NCBI GenBank assembly: GCA_013695055.1
Contig: JACDBF010000089.1
Span: forward strand, 1-5,443
Direction of reading: 5' to 3'
DNA: 5,443 nt
DNA from: Actinomycetota bacterium
Lineage (GTDB): Bacteria; Actinomycetota; CADDZG01; WHSQ01
Below the pieces are notes generated by a model. It did no database searches. It had not been told where the DNA came from and saw only the letters and a list, made by a program, of their open reading frames with translations. The position numbers and the translations under genes were made by a program. This document shows positions 1 to 5,443 of this stretch, piece by piece; within the stretch, counting starts at the first letter, position 1, and each line of letters begins with the position of its first letter.

Positions 1-338
1 GCGCCGAAGATCGCCCCAAGAGTCGCGTCGAGCCCACCCAAGCGGGCCCGCCGCGCAACGAGGCCGAAGCGGCGGCCCAAGAGGTAGCCGATGGCCTGGC
101 CGATCGACAGTCCCACGACCAGAGCGACGAGGGAGATCACGACCGCTTCGATCCCGGGCCCCTCCGAGAGAGCTGAGGCGATGCGGGGGCCGGCGACGAC
201 ACCCCCCGCCAGACCGAGCAGTCCCCCGCCGAGCTCGAAGACCTGCCCCACCAGTCCTCGGTGCCAGCCCCTTACAGCCGCCACCACGGCCAGCACGATG
301 ACGACCGCGTCGACGATGTTCAGGTTAGGCAGCTTCAA
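1..338 (-). CDS. CvpA-family / MarP-type membrane protein, N-terminal part (cut by left edge)
   Basis: About 112 N-terminal residues are visible; the C-terminus lies beyond base 1. Reading from a TTG start at 338, helix 1 spans about residues 8-25 (motif VDAVVIVLAV...RGWHRGLVG), helix 2 about 33-50 (Gly-rich GGGLLGLAGG), and helix 3 about 63-87, followed by a basic stretch (GRRFGLVARRARLGG) and LDATLGAIFG. The early Asp, the rG(W/Y)xxGlv turn and the late D-xx-LGaxxG motif are typical of the CvpA family (PF02674). In actinobacteria this membrane domain often precedes a periplasmic trypsin-like protease, as in mycobacterial MarP (acid and oxidative stress). Whether the protease is present cannot be seen. 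The start overlaps the preceding gene by 14 bp in another frame. In the window between the in-frame stop at 365-363 and residue 1, TTG is the only usual start codon, and the ribosome site is poor (only a GGGG run just upstream). Family call good; CvpA versus MarP undecided. Confidence 0.75.
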   Translation of the reverse strand, partial: MKLPNLNIVDAVVIVLAVVAAVRGWHRGLVGQVFELGGGLLGLAGGVVAGPRIASALSEGPGIEAVVISLVALVVGLSIGQAIGYLLGRRFGLVARRARLGGLDATLGAIFG

Positions 339-690
339 ACCCCGTAAGAAGAGCGCGGATGGTCAAACCGCAGATCAAGAAAGAGGAAATGCCGAACACG
401 ACCCACGGGATGTCGGCAAAACGCGTGCCGAGCCGGTGAGCGGCAACCAGCAATGCGATGGGAAAGAAGGCTCCGTAAGCGTAATGAAGCCAGTCGGGCC
501 GGCCTCCGAGCGCGAACAAGATCAACCCGGCCACTATCTGCAGGCCGAGAACGACCTGGAGCACACCCAAGAGACTCCAGTAGCCTCTCGCGGGCGGGCG
601 ATTGCGAATCAGGCAGTACGCCGACCACAGGGTGAGGACGCCGAAGCCGCTGGGAACCGACCAGCCCAGGACGAGGTGCACCGAGCTCAT
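325..690 (-). CDS. Small four-helix membrane protein of unknown function
   Basis: A 121-residue protein with four predicted hydrophobic segments, about residues 5-28, 39-61, 69-86 and 95-116. I do not recognise a named family. The chosen ATG (690) removes a 29-residue Arg/Pro-rich extension that begins at 777 inside the upstream deacetylase gene and does not look like protein. There is no clear Shine-Dalgarno sequence before 690. Three histidines lie at or in helix ends: H5 (SSVHLVLGW), H69 (WLHYAYGA) and H85 (AAHRLG). Such His placement occurs in small haem-binding membrane bundles, but that is only a guess. It sits 38 bp after the AcuC-type gene and overlaps the CvpA-type gene by 14 bp, so it is probably cotranscribed with both. 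Membrane location is well supported; function is not. Confidence 0.72.
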   Translation of the reverse strand: MSSVHLVLGWSVPSGFGVLTLWSAYCLIRNRPPARGYWSLLGVLQVVLGLQIVAGLILFALGGRPDWLHYAYGAFFPIALLVAAHRLGTRFADIPWVVFGISSFLICGLTIRALLTGFEAA

Positions 691-728
691 GTCGCGAAGG
701 TTATGCGGCCGGCGACGGGCAGGCGGCC

Positions 729-1862
729 TCAGCCGTCTCTGCTGGTCGCAGACAGCTTCGCAAGTAGCGGGAGGCACTCGCCCAGCACCTGCTCGACCGA
801 CCGCTTTACGGGCTCGCTGTAGGACCGCGAAACCTCTTCACTGGAGAGGTCGTCGAGCCACTCTTCGGGGATCGACTCGGGGGCCTCGCACATACCGGCA
901 AAGTGCATCGTCCACACCTTGGGCACGACCGTGTCGAATTGATAGCCGCCTCCCCCGGTTGCCACCCACCGGTTGCCGCAGAGATCGCGCGCCGTCTGGT
1001 GAAGGAGGGAGCTCATGCGGGGATAAGCGGACATCGTCAAACCGAGATTGGCCAGAGGATCGCCGTGATGAGTGTCGGCGCCGAGTTGAGTCACCAGCAC
1101 CTGGGGACGAAAAGCGCGGGCGGCATCCGTAAGGACGCGCTCGAGCGCCCACAGGTAATCTGCCTCTCCCGTGTACGGCAAGAGCGGCACGTTGATGGAT
1201 GTCCCGACAGCTTGCCCGGCTCCGATCTCGTCCTCGAAACCGGTCCCCGGATACAGATACCTGCCCGACTGATGCAACGAGACGGTCAGCACCTTAGGAT
1301 TCTCATAGAAGATCCACTGCACGCCGTCGCCATGATGAACGTCAACGTCGATGTACATCACGCGCCAGTCCGGTCGCAGCTCGAGTATGCGCGCGATCGC
1401 GACCGCCGGATCGTTGTAGATGCAAAAGCCCGACGCCTCTGCACGACGCGCATGATGAAGTCCGCCCGCGGGGTTGAATGCGTGATCGGCCTGTCCTTCA
1501 ACGACGAGCTCGGCCGCGCGCACCGATGCGCCGCATACGGCTGCAGACGAGGCGTGCATGCCCGCAAAGATCGGATCGTCCGGAGTTCCAAGACCGAAGT
1601 CGAATCCGTCGGATGCCGCCGCCTTACCCTCATCGATTGCCCTGACACAGGCCACGAAATCGGGGGCGTGCACGGCCGTCAACTGCTCATCTGAAGCACT
1701 CCCGGCCCCCTCAGTGCGAACGTTCGGCCGTTCGGTCAAGCCGAGCGCGCCTATGCGATCGTAAGTGAGCGACACCCGTTCGGGCCGCAACGGATGGCTC
1801 GGCCCGAAGTCGTACGCGAAGGCCGCGGGATCAACCGCTATCAAAGCCACGGAATCGGTCAT
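729..1862 (-). CDS. acuC: AcuC-type class I Zn-dependent deacetylase (acetoin utilisation / histone-deacetylase fold)
   Basis: This 377-residue protein matches the usual length of AcuC proteins and carries the whole class I HDAC active site. The HH pair H136/H137 (GGLHHARR) acts as general acid/base. Zinc ligands are D174 and H176 (DVDVHHGDG, 172-180) and D263 (LGADTHHGD, 260-268), and the transition-state tyrosine is Y307 in GGGGY. Family signatures SGFCIYND (144-151), YPGTG (204-208) and DPLANLGLT (268-276) favour AcuC over acetylpolyamine hydrolases. In Bacillus, AcuC removes acetyl groups from the active-site lysine of acetyl-CoA synthetase, switching it on; by inference this is a cytosolic lysine deacetylase, though its target here is unknown. 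The ATG at 1862 overlaps the stop of the upstream GNAT as ATGA, indicating translational coupling, and a GGAGG lies 3 nt upstream. An upstream in-frame extension to 1919 is ignored because it lies inside the GNAT gene and is not conserved in kind. Confidence 0.95.
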   Translation of the reverse strand: MTDSVALIAVDPAAFAYDFGPSHPLRPERVSLTYDRIGALGLTERPNVRTEGAGSASDEQLTAVHAPDFVACVRAIDEGKAAASDGFDFGLGTPDDPIFAGMHASSAAVCGASVRAAELVVEGQADHAFNPAGGLHHARRAEASGFCIYNDPAVAIARILELRPDWRVMYIDVDVHHGDGVQWIFYENPKVLTVSLHQSGRYLYPGTGFEDEIGAGQAVGTSINVPLLPYTGEADYLWALERVLTDAARAFRPQVLVTQLGADTHHGDPLANLGLTMSAYPRMSSLLHQTARDLCGNRWVATGGGGYQFDTVVPKVWTMHFAGMCEAPESIPEEWLDDLSSEEVSRSYSEPVKRSVEQVLGECLPLLAKLSATSRDG

Positions 1863-2374
1863 GCCCCTCCGTCCGCAAGCGCCTGGTCCAAGAGCAGGCC
1901 CATGATGACTGCGTCCCATAGCTCACCGTTGCGACGCCGCCAGTGCCTGCGCAGATAACCCTCCCGCACGAAGCCGTATTTCTCGTAAAGGGCTATGGCC
2001 GTGTCGTTGTGAGGCCATACCTGCAAGGAGATCTTGTGAGCCGCCTGCGCGCGAGCCCAGTCGATGGAGGCCTCGATTAAGGCGCTACCGATGCCCCGGC
2101 CGCGCCATTCAGGCGCGATATTCATACCCAGATCCGCTATGCCTTGGTGCACGTTTACTCCCGAAGCTCCCACCAGTCGGTCGCCGAAGATCGCTACGAA
2201 CATGCAGCCATCTTCAGCGGTCACGTAACGGGCCACCGTCTTGTCCCGGTCTCCGGCCCGATCGATGGGCGCCTCTGCTCCGATAAGCCGGGCTTCAGAA
2301 GCGACCGTCTCTCGGAGGTCGAGGTAGTGATCGAGATCTTCGAGAGTCATGGTGCGGATCATGATGTCTTTCAC
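1859..2374 (-). CDS. GNAT-family N-acetyltransferase
   Basis: This 171-residue single-domain protein has the length and order of a GNAT acetyltransferase using acetyl-CoA. Motif A is at about 81-104, with the pyrophosphate-binding loop RGRGIG (91-96, R-x-x-G-x-G). Motif B is NDTAIALYEKYGF (123-135), followed by GYLRRHWRR and a closing strand DAVIMGLLL (154-162). The C-terminal pattern (R..R.R.G...D.viM.lLL) resembles RimJ/RimL or YhhY-like enzymes rather than a clear AcuA. The substrate could be a protein amine, an amino acid or a small amine. The GTG start at 2374 is preferred over the ATG at 2362 because a GAGGT ribosome site lies 9 nt before the GTG. It is first in a minus-strand operon, and its stop overlaps the AcuC-type start by 4 bp. 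Family sure, substrate unknown. Confidence 0.92.
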   Translation of the reverse strand: MKDIMIRTMTLEDLDHYLDLRETVASEARLIGAEAPIDRAGDRDKTVARYVTAEDGCMFVAIFGDRLVGASGVNVHQGIADLGMNIAPEWRGRGIGSALIEASIDWARAQAAHKISLQVWPHNDTAIALYEKYGFVREGYLRRHWRRRNGELWDAVIMGLLLDQALADGGA

Positions 2375-2383
2375 GGCCGTTCT

Positions 2384-2388
2384 ACCTC
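2384..2388 (-). promoter_or_regulatory. Ribosome binding site for the GNAT gene
   Basis: GAGGT on the minus strand, 9 nt upstream of the GTG at 2374. It decides in favour of that GTG over the in-frame ATG four codons later, which would be 21 nt away and has no site of its own. Confidence 0.55.
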
Positions 2389-2462
2389 GCGGTCGCCTGG
2401 TTGGTCGCCATCCTCATGGGGCGGGAGATGCCTATGATGACATTTCGGCCCACCAATTGACC

Positions 2463-2469
2463 GAGAGGA
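2463..2469 (+). promoter_or_regulatory. Ribosome binding site for proline dehydrogenase
   Basis: GAGAGGA lies 7 nt before the GTG at 2477. A second GTG at 2473 is out of frame with the protein, so this site supports the 2477 start. Confidence 0.65.
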
Positions 2470-2476
2470 TTCGTGA

Positions 2477-3388
2477 GTGGCCAATCGAGCACTGCTGTGG
2501 GTAGCTGAGAAGCCGCGCGTGCAACAGTTGATCTCCGAGGGCAAGCTCACCCAGCCGGTCGTCAAGCGGTTCGTTGCCGGCGATGTCTTGGAAGACGCGA
2601 TAGAGGCAATCCGAGAACGCAACGCCAGCGGGATCGGCGGCATCCTCGATCTGCTCGGCGAAGGAGTCACCGACCCCGAAGGCGCGCAGTCCGCGGCCGA
2701 CGACTACCTGGCCGCAATAAAGCGAATCGAAGAAACCGGAGTAGACACGACGGTCTCGATCAAGCTCACGCAGCTTGGGCTGACGTTGGACAAGGGAGCC
2801 TGTATCGACTACTCACGCCGGCTCGCCGCCGAAGCCCAAGCGGTCGGAACCACGGTCGAGATCGACATGGAGCAATCAGACTTCGTCACCGATACAGTCT
2901 CCGTCTACAGAGTCCTGCAACCAGACTTCCCAGAGCTTCGCCTAGCCATCCAGGCGTATCTGCGCCGCACGCCCGTGGATCTGCAGGGCATGGCCGACAT
3001 CAAGCCACGGATTCGGCTCGTCAAGGGCGCCTATGCGGAACCTGAAGGCGCCGCTTTTCAAGAGCGGAGCGAGATCGATGCCCAGTACGCTTTCCTGATC
3101 GATTGGCTCTTTGAGAACGGAACCGCCCCCGCGATCGCCAGCCATGACGGATCACTCCTCGAGCACGCCAAGCGAGCTGCCGCGCGCACGGGCCTTGCAG
3201 ACCACGATTTCGAGATACAAATGCTCTACGGAATTCGCAGTGGTCTGCAGGAGCAGCTCGCGCGCGATGGTTATCGCGTGAAAACCTATGTTCCCTATGG
3301 GTCGGCTTGGTATCCGTACCTGATGCGCCGGCTTGCGGAGCGGCCCGCCAACCTGCGGTTCTTCTTGAGAGCTCTGACAAGCCGCTAG
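2477..3388 (+). CDS. Proline dehydrogenase, monofunctional (PutA-type PRODH domain, FAD-dependent)
   Basis: A 303-residue protein, the normal size for stand-alone bacterial proline dehydrogenase (PutB/PruB type), lacking the P5C dehydrogenase half of PutA. It oxidises L-proline to delta-1-pyrroline-5-carboxylate with FAD, passing electrons to the quinone pool at the inner membrane face. Family motifs appear in order: SIKLTQLG (94-101, lysine K96), EIDMEQSD (128-135, flavin-side acid D130), RIRLVKGAY (178-186), ASHD (221-224), FEIQMLYGIR (245-254), and the substrate motif YLMRRLAERPAN (281-292), where the Arg pair R284/R285 corresponds to the proline-carboxylate-binding arginines of PutA. The GTG start has a good ribosome site. 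It is transcribed divergently from the GNAT/AcuC operon and convergently with the glycosyltransferase. Its usual partner, P5C dehydrogenase, is not in the window. High confidence in function. Confidence 0.95.
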   Translation: MANRALLWVAEKPRVQQLISEGKLTQPVVKRFVAGDVLEDAIEAIRERNASGIGGILDLLGEGVTDPEGAQSAADDYLAAIKRIEETGVDTTVSIKLTQLGLTLDKGACIDYSRRLAAEAQAVGTTVEIDMEQSDFVTDTVSVYRVLQPDFPELRLAIQAYLRRTPVDLQGMADIKPRIRLVKGAYAEPEGAAFQERSEIDAQYAFLIDWLFENGTAPAIASHDGSLLEHAKRAAARTGLADHDFEIQMLYGIRSGLQEQLARDGYRVKTYVPYGSAWYPYLMRRLAERPANLRFFLRALTSR

Positions 3389-3411
3389 CGTGTCGCTCCG
3401 CAAATTCAAAC

Positions 3412-3491
3412 GGGCCCCAGAAACTTCAGAACGACTCTTTCTCGTGCACTTCCCCACACACGAAAGCGAGCGTCATCCGCTTCTGGGACCC
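3412..3491. repeat. Long imperfect inverted repeat / possible structured RNA
   Basis: The outer arms GGGCCCCAGAA (3412-3422) and TTCTGGGACCC (3481-3491) pair over 11 positions with one C/A mismatch, which becomes a G-U pair if the minus strand is transcribed. Inside are further nested pairs: ACG and CTC (3431-3433, 3435-3437) with GAGCGT (3468-3473); TTT (3438-3440) with AAA (3463-3465); and CGTG (3443-3446) with CACG (3459-3462) closing a 12-nt loop. It may be a structured 3' end, a small RNA or a REP-like repeat. There is no T-tract after either arm, so it is not a classic intrinsic terminator. Confidence 0.45.
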
Positions 3492-3631
3492 ATGATTCCC
3501 AAAAACGACTTCCGATGCCTGAGCAGCTTCCATCGTCCTAGGGAACGTGCAGCAACATAGCGACCGAACAGATGTGAGTCAACGACGCGAGCTTGCTGGT
3601 GGGAAGGCAAAAGACCTGCTCACACTCGTGG

Positions 3632-3663
3632 CGGTTTTCTTCGCGAGGACAACCGGTTTCTTC
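3632..3663 (+). terminator. Candidate intrinsic terminator for proline dehydrogenase mRNA
   Basis: Bases 3632-3655 fold on the plus strand as CGGTT/AACCG, one T/C mismatch, TCTT/AGGA (one G-U pair) and a CGCG loop. They are followed by GTTTCTTC, a short interrupted T-rich run. The G-U pair becomes an A-C mismatch on the minus strand, so the fold favours plus-strand transcripts. It lies about 240 nt after the stop codon, so the 3' untranslated region would be long. The T-tract is weak. Confidence 0.35.
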
Positions 3664-3688
3664 GCGCCCTAGAGACTGCGCGGCTCTA

Positions 3689-4930
3689 CTAGCAGGTGCA
3701 TGCTTCGGGGGAACGCTCGCGCACCAAGCAATCGTAGAGCTGGAAGAACTGTGCCGCGCATCGATCCCACGAGAAGGTCGCGGCCGAACGGCTGGCTGAT
3801 TCGTGAAAGCCATCGCTTGCCTTGGGATCCAGAACGGCCCGCAGGCGGCGCGCGAACACCGACGGATCGCGCGTATCGATCAAGTACCCCGAAACTCCGT
3901 CGACCACAATGTAAGAGAGCCCGCCCACGGCGGTGCCCACGACGGGAGTCCCGCAAGCATGCGCTTCGAGTGCCGCCAGGCCGAATGACTCCGAGTGAGA
4001 GCACACGACCAAAGCGTCGGCGGCTCGATAGAAGATGGGCAAGCGATCATGCGGTTGCGCCCCCTCGAAGCGAACTACGTTTCCCAGGTGCAGATCTGAC
4101 ACAAGTCGGTTTAGCCGTGTGATCTCGCCGTCTCCGCCGCGCCCGCTGGCTCCTCCGACGACGAGAAAACGCACGGCTTTCTGCATCGAGCCTGCGAGCT
4201 CCCCGATTGCTCTGATCGCGAGCTCGAGGCCCTTGAGTGGTTGGATGCGGCCAACGTACAAGACCATGAGCTCATCATCGAGATCCAGCTCGGCGCGCGC
4301 CGCCGCCCGGTCGCCGGGGTGGAAGAGTCCGTGATCCACTCCTGGGTGAATGATCTTCAAGGCATCGTGAGACACCCCGTAAAGACAAGAGAGATGCTCC
4401 CACTCGTCGTCGGTCGACGCTATGAGGACGTCCGCTGCGAGATTAACGGCGGCCTCTCCGCTCAACCGGCTGGGCGGCTCGAGAACATCACCGGGGGCCA
4501 GAGTCTGATTCTTCACTTGCCCGAGAGTGTGGTGGGAATGAACGAGGGGCACGTTCCATGTATCGGCCAGCGATCGCGCCACGAGCCCCGATTGCCAGTA
4601 ATGCGAGTGCACAAGGTCGTAGGCGACTCGCTGGGTCACCGAAAACGCCCGTACTCCGGCTACGAATTCGTCGACGTGGGCGCTCAGCTCCTCCTTCTGG
4701 AGCGGCGCATCAGGACCGGCCTCGATCGCGATCACGCGGACGCCATTCGACAGCTCCGTGATCCGCCGAGCTGAGCCCTGGGCGCGCGTGAAGATGTCGG
4801 TGCGAACTCCAAGACGAGCGACCGCCGCGGCCAGCTCTCGAACATAAATAGTCATGCCACCTGAGTCCCCGGACCCCGGCTCCAAGAGAGGGGAGGAGTG
4901 GTACGCGATGACCGCAATGTTCTTCAGCAC
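3689..4930 (-). CDS. GT4-family glycosyltransferase, MshA-like
   Basis: A 413-residue two-domain GT-B retaining glycosyltransferase of family GT4, close in length and layout to MshA (UDP-GlcNAc plus inositol-1-phosphate, first step of mycothiol synthesis). The N-terminal acceptor domain has GDSGGM (21-26), HSHYWQSG (108-115) and HSHHTLGQVKN (131-141). The C-terminal donor domain has HPGVD (195-199), GRIQPLKG (227-234) and the E-x7-E motif E314...E322 in ESFGLAALEAHACGTPVV. From memory of the C. glutamicum MshA structure, phosphate of the acceptor is held by K78, Y110, T134 and R154; this protein has K79, Y111, T135 and R155, all shifted by one. However, MshA has Asn where this loop has Thr27 (GGMTIYV), so the acceptor may differ. 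The start is GTG with no clear ribosome site; tandem TAG TAG stops end the gene. It follows a CelD/BcsL-type gene by 24 bp, probably as an operon. GT4 certain; MshA function plausible only. Confidence 0.93.
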   Translation of the reverse strand: MLKNIAVIAYHSSPLLEPGSGDSGGMTIYVRELAAAVARLGVRTDIFTRAQGSARRITELSNGVRVIAIEAGPDAPLQKEELSAHVDEFVAGVRAFSVTQRVAYDLVHSHYWQSGLVARSLADTWNVPLVHSHHTLGQVKNQTLAPGDVLEPPSRLSGEAAVNLAADVLIASTDDEWEHLSCLYGVSHDALKIIHPGVDHGLFHPGDRAAARAELDLDDELMVLYVGRIQPLKGLELAIRAIGELAGSMQKAVRFLVVGGASGRGGDGEITRLNRLVSDLHLGNVVRFEGAQPHDRLPIFYRAADALVVCSHSESFGLAALEAHACGTPVVGTAVGGLSYIVVDGVSGYLIDTRDPSVFARRLRAVLDPKASDGFHESASRSAATFSWDRCAAQFFQLYDCLVRERSPEACTC

Positions 4931-4954
4931 TCGGGGGTCATCGTACGGTCTGCC

Positions 4955-5443
4955 CTATTGAACTTTGTTCAAGACACGCACGTTGTTCAGAGGGAGCGAT
5001 TGGGCGCCAAGCTGGTACTTGTAGCGCTCCGGCCCCCTCAAGAAGTCAAAGATCCTCAACCCTCGTTCGATCGCGTCCTTCACCAGCTCCGAGACGAGCA
5101 CGAGACCGGGCGAAAGGCGAGCCGCATCCGGCTCGTAGGCGGAGTTGTAGAGGTAAAAAGTCCCACCCAGCTCGAAGCCGAAGGTCGAGGCGATGGCCCG
5201 GTCGCCGACCTCGAGGAAGTCGAGCCGCAGCGATCCGCTGGGCTCGAAGGAACGAACGAGACGTTCGAAGAAAGTGGCTATTTCGGGCCCCATGAAGTGG
5301 CCCTTATGGCCGTCGGCTCCCCGATGCATGGCGATAAAGGTGGCGACGTCTCGCTCGAGCGAATCCGGCGTGGAAGAGCGAAAGCCTGCTCCGGGCAGCT
5401 CCTTACCGAGGCGGCGGCGCTTCCGTCTGAGCTCGTGCCTGTC
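4955..5443 (-). CDS. CelD/BcsL-type GNAT-fold protein (Acetyltransf_6), C-terminal part (cut by right edge)
   Basis: The frame is open from the right edge to a TAG at 4957-4955, giving 162 residues of a protein that probably totals 300-400. Visible parts are a basic stretch (HELRRKRRRLGKEL), a helix ending FIAMHRG, the LRLDFLEVGDRAIAS strand pair, FYLYNSAYEPDAARLSPG, a helix (LVSELVKDAIERGL), and the signature FDFLRGPERYKYQLGA. These match the C-terminal half of the CelD/BcsL group (PF13480, double GNAT fold related to FemAB enzymes), often annotated as acetyltransferase involved in cellulose biosynthesis and found among exopolysaccharide genes. The acceptor is unknown; members may N-acylate a sugar or peptidyl substrate. 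Codons M at 5329 or later are internal and not the start. It ends 24 bp before the glycosyltransferase start on the same strand, suggesting a shared transcript and a surface-glycan or modified-sugar role. Confidence 0.85.
   Translation of the reverse strand, partial: DRHELRRKRRRLGKELPGAGFRSSTPDSLERDVATFIAMHRGADGHKGHFMGPEIATFFERLVRSFEPSGSLRLDFLEVGDRAIASTFGFELGGTFYLYNSAYEPDAARLSPGLVLVSELVKDAIERGLRIFDFLRGPERYKYQLGAQSLPLNNVRVLNKVQ

Larger units (their letters stand above)
2375..2476. promoter_or_regulatory. Divergent intergenic region, likely holding promoters for both the GNAT operon and proline dehydrogenase
   Basis: This 102-bp gap is the only non-coding space from which both the minus-strand operon and the plus-strand proline dehydrogenase can start. 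On the plus strand TATGAT at 2433-2438 is a fair -10 hexamer, giving a leader of roughly 30 nt, but no good -35 sits 16-18 nt before it. On the minus strand TTGGTG (2456-2451) could be a -35, but the spacing-appropriate -10 (TAGGCA) is weak. Actinobacterial promoters often diverge from the consensus, so the region is well supported as regulatory while the individual boxes are not. I saw no strong inverted-repeat operator. Confidence 0.45.
3389..3688. other. Gene-free convergent spacer of 300 bp
   Basis: The spacer lies between the convergent stops of proline dehydrogenase and the glycosyltransferase. It contains an 80-nt nested inverted repeat (3412-3491), a terminator-like hairpin (3632-3655) and a pair of imperfect 12-13-nt direct repeats sharing the core TTCTTCGCG (3632-3645 and 3653-3666). 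Open frames crossing it have no recognisable protein character. I see no tRNA, transposase remnant or CRISPR repeat. Confidence 0.7.

Noticed and set aside
91..822. Open frame of 243 codons on the plus strand
   Set aside because: It crosses antisense over three genes of the minus-strand operon. Its N-terminus is Thr/Pro/Ser-rich low-complexity typical of GC-rich shadow frames, and no domain is visible.
903..1694. Open frame of 263 codons on the plus strand
   Set aside because: It lies wholly antisense to the AcuC-type gene, which has all catalytic motifs in order. The plus-strand product has no recognisable domain and odd composition; it is a high-GC shadow.
1863..1919. Upstream extension of the AcuC-type protein by 19 residues
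   Set aside because: The extension lies inside the GNAT coding end and has low-complexity Gly/His/Arg content. The ATG at 1862 forms the ATGA junction, has a GGAGG just upstream, and fits family length.
3412..3491. Possible tRNA or decayed tRNA
   Set aside because: No T-loop GTTCGA-type sequence, no anticodon arm of the correct spacing, and the outer stem of 11 pairs is too long for an acceptor stem.
3426..3533. 35-codon minus-strand frame starting ATG at 3533 (begins MEAAQASEVVFG)
   Set aside because: An AGGA lies only 3 nt before the ATG, too close for a good ribosome site. The frame overlaps the nested inverted repeat and has no recognisable character; kept out as unproven.
3538..3813. 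91-codon minus-strand frame with several Cys and His
   Set aside because: It overlaps the 3' end of the glycosyltransferase in another frame, and its Cys/His spacing does not form a zinc-finger pattern.
4241..4774. Open frame of 177 codons on the plus strand
   Set aside because: Antisense to the glycosyltransferase, whose GT4 motifs run continuously through it; no protein signature of its own.

Overview
This GC-rich window most likely comes from an actinobacterium (phylum Actinomycetota). The evidence is the high GC content, GTG/TTG starts, an MshA-type GT4 glycosyltransferase, and an AcuC-type deacetylase beside a short monofunctional proline dehydrogenase. No rRNA or tRNA marker is present, so genus and class cannot be given. 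Seven protein genes are visible; those at both window edges are cut.

Left block (1-2374, minus strand) is a compact four-gene run read right to left: a GNAT acetyltransferase (2374-1859), an AcuC-type Zn deacetylase (1862-729, start and stop overlapping as ATGA), a small four-helix membrane protein (690-325), and a CvpA/MarP-type membrane protein (from 338, running off the left edge and overlapping its predecessor by 14 bp). The first pair puts on and takes off acyl groups, a layout reminiscent of the Bacillus AcuA/AcuC control of acetyl-CoA synthetase. The GNAT here looks like a generic RimJ/YhhY-type enzyme, so its substrate is unknown.

Middle: a 102-bp divergent spacer (2375-2476) separates this operon from a plus-strand proline dehydrogenase (2477-3388), which starts proline catabolism. 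No P5C dehydrogenase is visible. It is followed by a gene-free 300-bp convergent spacer (3389-3688) holding an 80-nt nested inverted repeat and a small terminator-like hairpin.

Right block (3689-5443, minus strand) is a CelD/BcsL-type GNAT-fold protein (cut by the right edge) followed 24 bp later by an MshA-like GT4 glycosyltransferase. This could serve mycothiol-like thiol synthesis or surface glycan synthesis; sequence alone does not decide.

I found no mobile element, CRISPR array, phage gene or toxin-antitoxin pair. Most of the window is ordinary housekeeping and metabolic content. The points most worth following are the coupled acetyltransferase/deacetylase pair opposite proline dehydrogenase, the structured convergent spacer, and the altered substrate-loop residue in the MshA-like enzyme.
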